Shown here: positions 5,969 to 6,854 of the stretch, piece by piece
How positions within the stretch are numbered: position 1 is the stretch's first letter
How the letters are laid out: every line of letters starts with the position of its first letter
From: an uncultured beta proteobacterium
GTDB taxonomy: Bacteria; Pseudomonadota; Gammaproteobacteria; Burkholderiales; Burkholderiaceae
Assembly: GCA_903930665.1 (NCBI GenBank)
Contig: CAIYZI010000090.1
Location: 1 to 6,854, forward strand
Length of the DNA stretch: 6,854 nt
Reading direction: 5' to 3'
The notes under the pieces: generated by a model
What the model was told of the DNA's origin: nothing
The model's database searches: none
Seen by the model: the letters and a program-made list of their open reading frames with translations, nothing else
Position numbers and translations under genes: made by a program

Positions 5969-6854
5969 TTAGTCTTTCAAAACTTTTGTATTTGCAACCT
6001 GCAATCTTCCGCCCTTAATCGCCTTACAAAAAACCTCGTAATCCGATTGATTTTGCTTGGCATAGGATTTAGAAAAAGCATAAAGTGCCTCACATAAGTC
6101 TTTGCTTTGCCCGCAATATCCAGAGATCATTGCCGCATCTCCAGAGCGGGCATGCCCAAGAGCTAAAGCCCACCCAAACAATTTAGCATAGTCTGGAAAA
6201 TTCTTTAATGAGACGCCATTAGGGCCAAAATTAATTCCGCCTTTCATATCTCGTAACTGCCTGAGGTAAAAACCCTGGCTTGTGTCAATATCATATTGAA
6301 GGCTACCGTAATTCAGAAATGCATCTGGCGCCCCCTGTAGCAATCTCTGACCAGACACTACACGATGTCCTTGATTTTTATATACAGATACCCCTAAATA
6401 AGGAGAGAGCACCGATGTCTGAGCCTCTTTGTACTGAAGAAACAAGGGGTCATTCTTGCTATCCCCTTCAAAATACAAAACCATGCAGTTGGTGCCAACG
6501 CTGCCAATACCTACCACTTTTCTAGCAAAGTCCTTAAGGGAGTAGCGCTCAAATAAAACACGTCTATCAGTTACTAAAGTAATGCTGTAATTTAGCAAAG
6601 CCATATTGATCAAATCGATCATGGGGACCCCATTTTGGCTTTTGGCAAAATGCTCAATTAATGGGGGTTTATTAATAATTTTTCGATTCTTACCAACCAG
6701 AGCGGTTAATTTCTCCAGCACCTCAATATTACTTTGGCCTTTTGTATCAGCTAAAAAAGTATCTAAAGTCTTCTGATGGGATTTGCTAAATTTCTTGCGG
6801 ATATCCTTTTCAGCAATAAATTGGCGAGATAACTCTAGGTATGGCATTTGGGCA
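5969..6854 (-). CDS. DUF2252 family protein, N terminus beyond the window edge
   Basis: The reading frame is open to the right edge: codons for Ala and Gln precede the ATG at 6847, so this Met is likely internal. Visible residues (numbered from that Met) match the C-terminal two thirds of DUF2252 (PF10009): KVVGIGSVGT 110-119, DPLFLQYKEA 133-142, HRVVSGQRLLQ 161-171, FYLRQLRDMKG 193-203 and GWALALGHARSGD 225-237. Family proteins are usually around 400-460 residues, and the missing part should include the GDxHxxN and NDFDE blocks. Biochemical function is unknown. The Gly-rich GIGSVGT followed by LQYKEA recalls the nucleotide loop and lysine strand of protein-kinase-like folds, which is my inference. 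No signal peptide or membrane span is visible in this part. It is upstream of and tightly linked (3 nt) to the MgtC-family gene. Confidence 0.85.
   Translation of the reverse strand, partial: AQMPYLELSRQFIAEKDIRKKFSKSHQKTLDTFLADTKGQSNIEVLEKLTALVGKNRKIINKPPLIEHFAKSQNGVPMIDLINMALLNYSITLVTDRRVLFERYSLKDFARKVVGIGSVGTNCMVLYFEGDSKNDPLFLQYKEAQTSVLSPYLGVSVYKNQGHRVVSGQRLLQGAPDAFLNYGSLQYDIDTSQGFYLRQLRDMKGGINFGPNGVSLKNFPDYAKLFGWALALGHARSGDAAMISGYCGQSKDLCEALYAFSKSYAKQNQSDYEVFCKAIKGGRLQVANTKVLKD

Noticed and set aside
6280..6525. 81-codon plus-strand open frame opposite DUF2252, with several cysteines
   Set aside because: The CSWC-like cysteines looked tempting, but the frame mirrors conserved DUF2252 codons and has no supporting start context.

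Overview
The window looks like a chromosomal segment from a betaproteobacterium of the Burkholderiaceae. Moderate, slightly AT-leaning base composition together with Burkholderiales-like protein sequences makes a freshwater Polynucleobacter or close relative the best guess. That assignment is inferred from protein flavour, not from a marker gene. The window is densely coding. It contains no tRNA, rRNA, CRISPR, insertion sequence or phage gene that I can see, and no gene-free stretch over 300 bases.

Left half, plus strand (4-3275): four co-directional, tightly packed genes that all act on membrane lipids. They are a LpxH-like/PlcP-like metallophosphoesterase, a GT4 glycosyltransferase overlapping it by 4 bp (ATGA), a DgkA-type diacylglycerol kinase starting at TTG 12 nt further on, and an OlsB-like GNAT acyltransferase 39 nt later. 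The acyltransferase has an unusual lysine-rich N-terminal extension, and a perfect 15-bp palindrome sits just before its ribosome binding site. Read together, the set resembles the PlcP/Agt phosphate-sparing lipid-remodelling pathway: phospholipid is cut to diacylglycerol (DAG), DAG is glycosylated to a P-free glycolipid, surplus DAG is re-phosphorylated, and an ornithine-type P-free lipid is started.

Right half, minus strand (6854 down to 3282): in transcription order, a DUF2252 gene running off the right edge, an MgtC/SapB-family membrane protein 3 nt later, a 79-codon GDCCVxC-type cysteine-rich small protein preceded by a possible promoter and inverted repeat, and an exopolyphosphatase (Ppx/GppA) starting at TTG. 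The ppx and olsB-like genes converge with only 6 nt between their stop codons, and I see no terminator there.

The shared theme across both strands is phosphate economy: phospholipid replacement, polyphosphate hydrolysis, and MgtC, which in Salmonella is linked to Mg/phosphate/ATP homeostasis. This is a functional hypothesis from gene content. No Pho box is visible, and the promoter region of the lipid operon lies left of the window.
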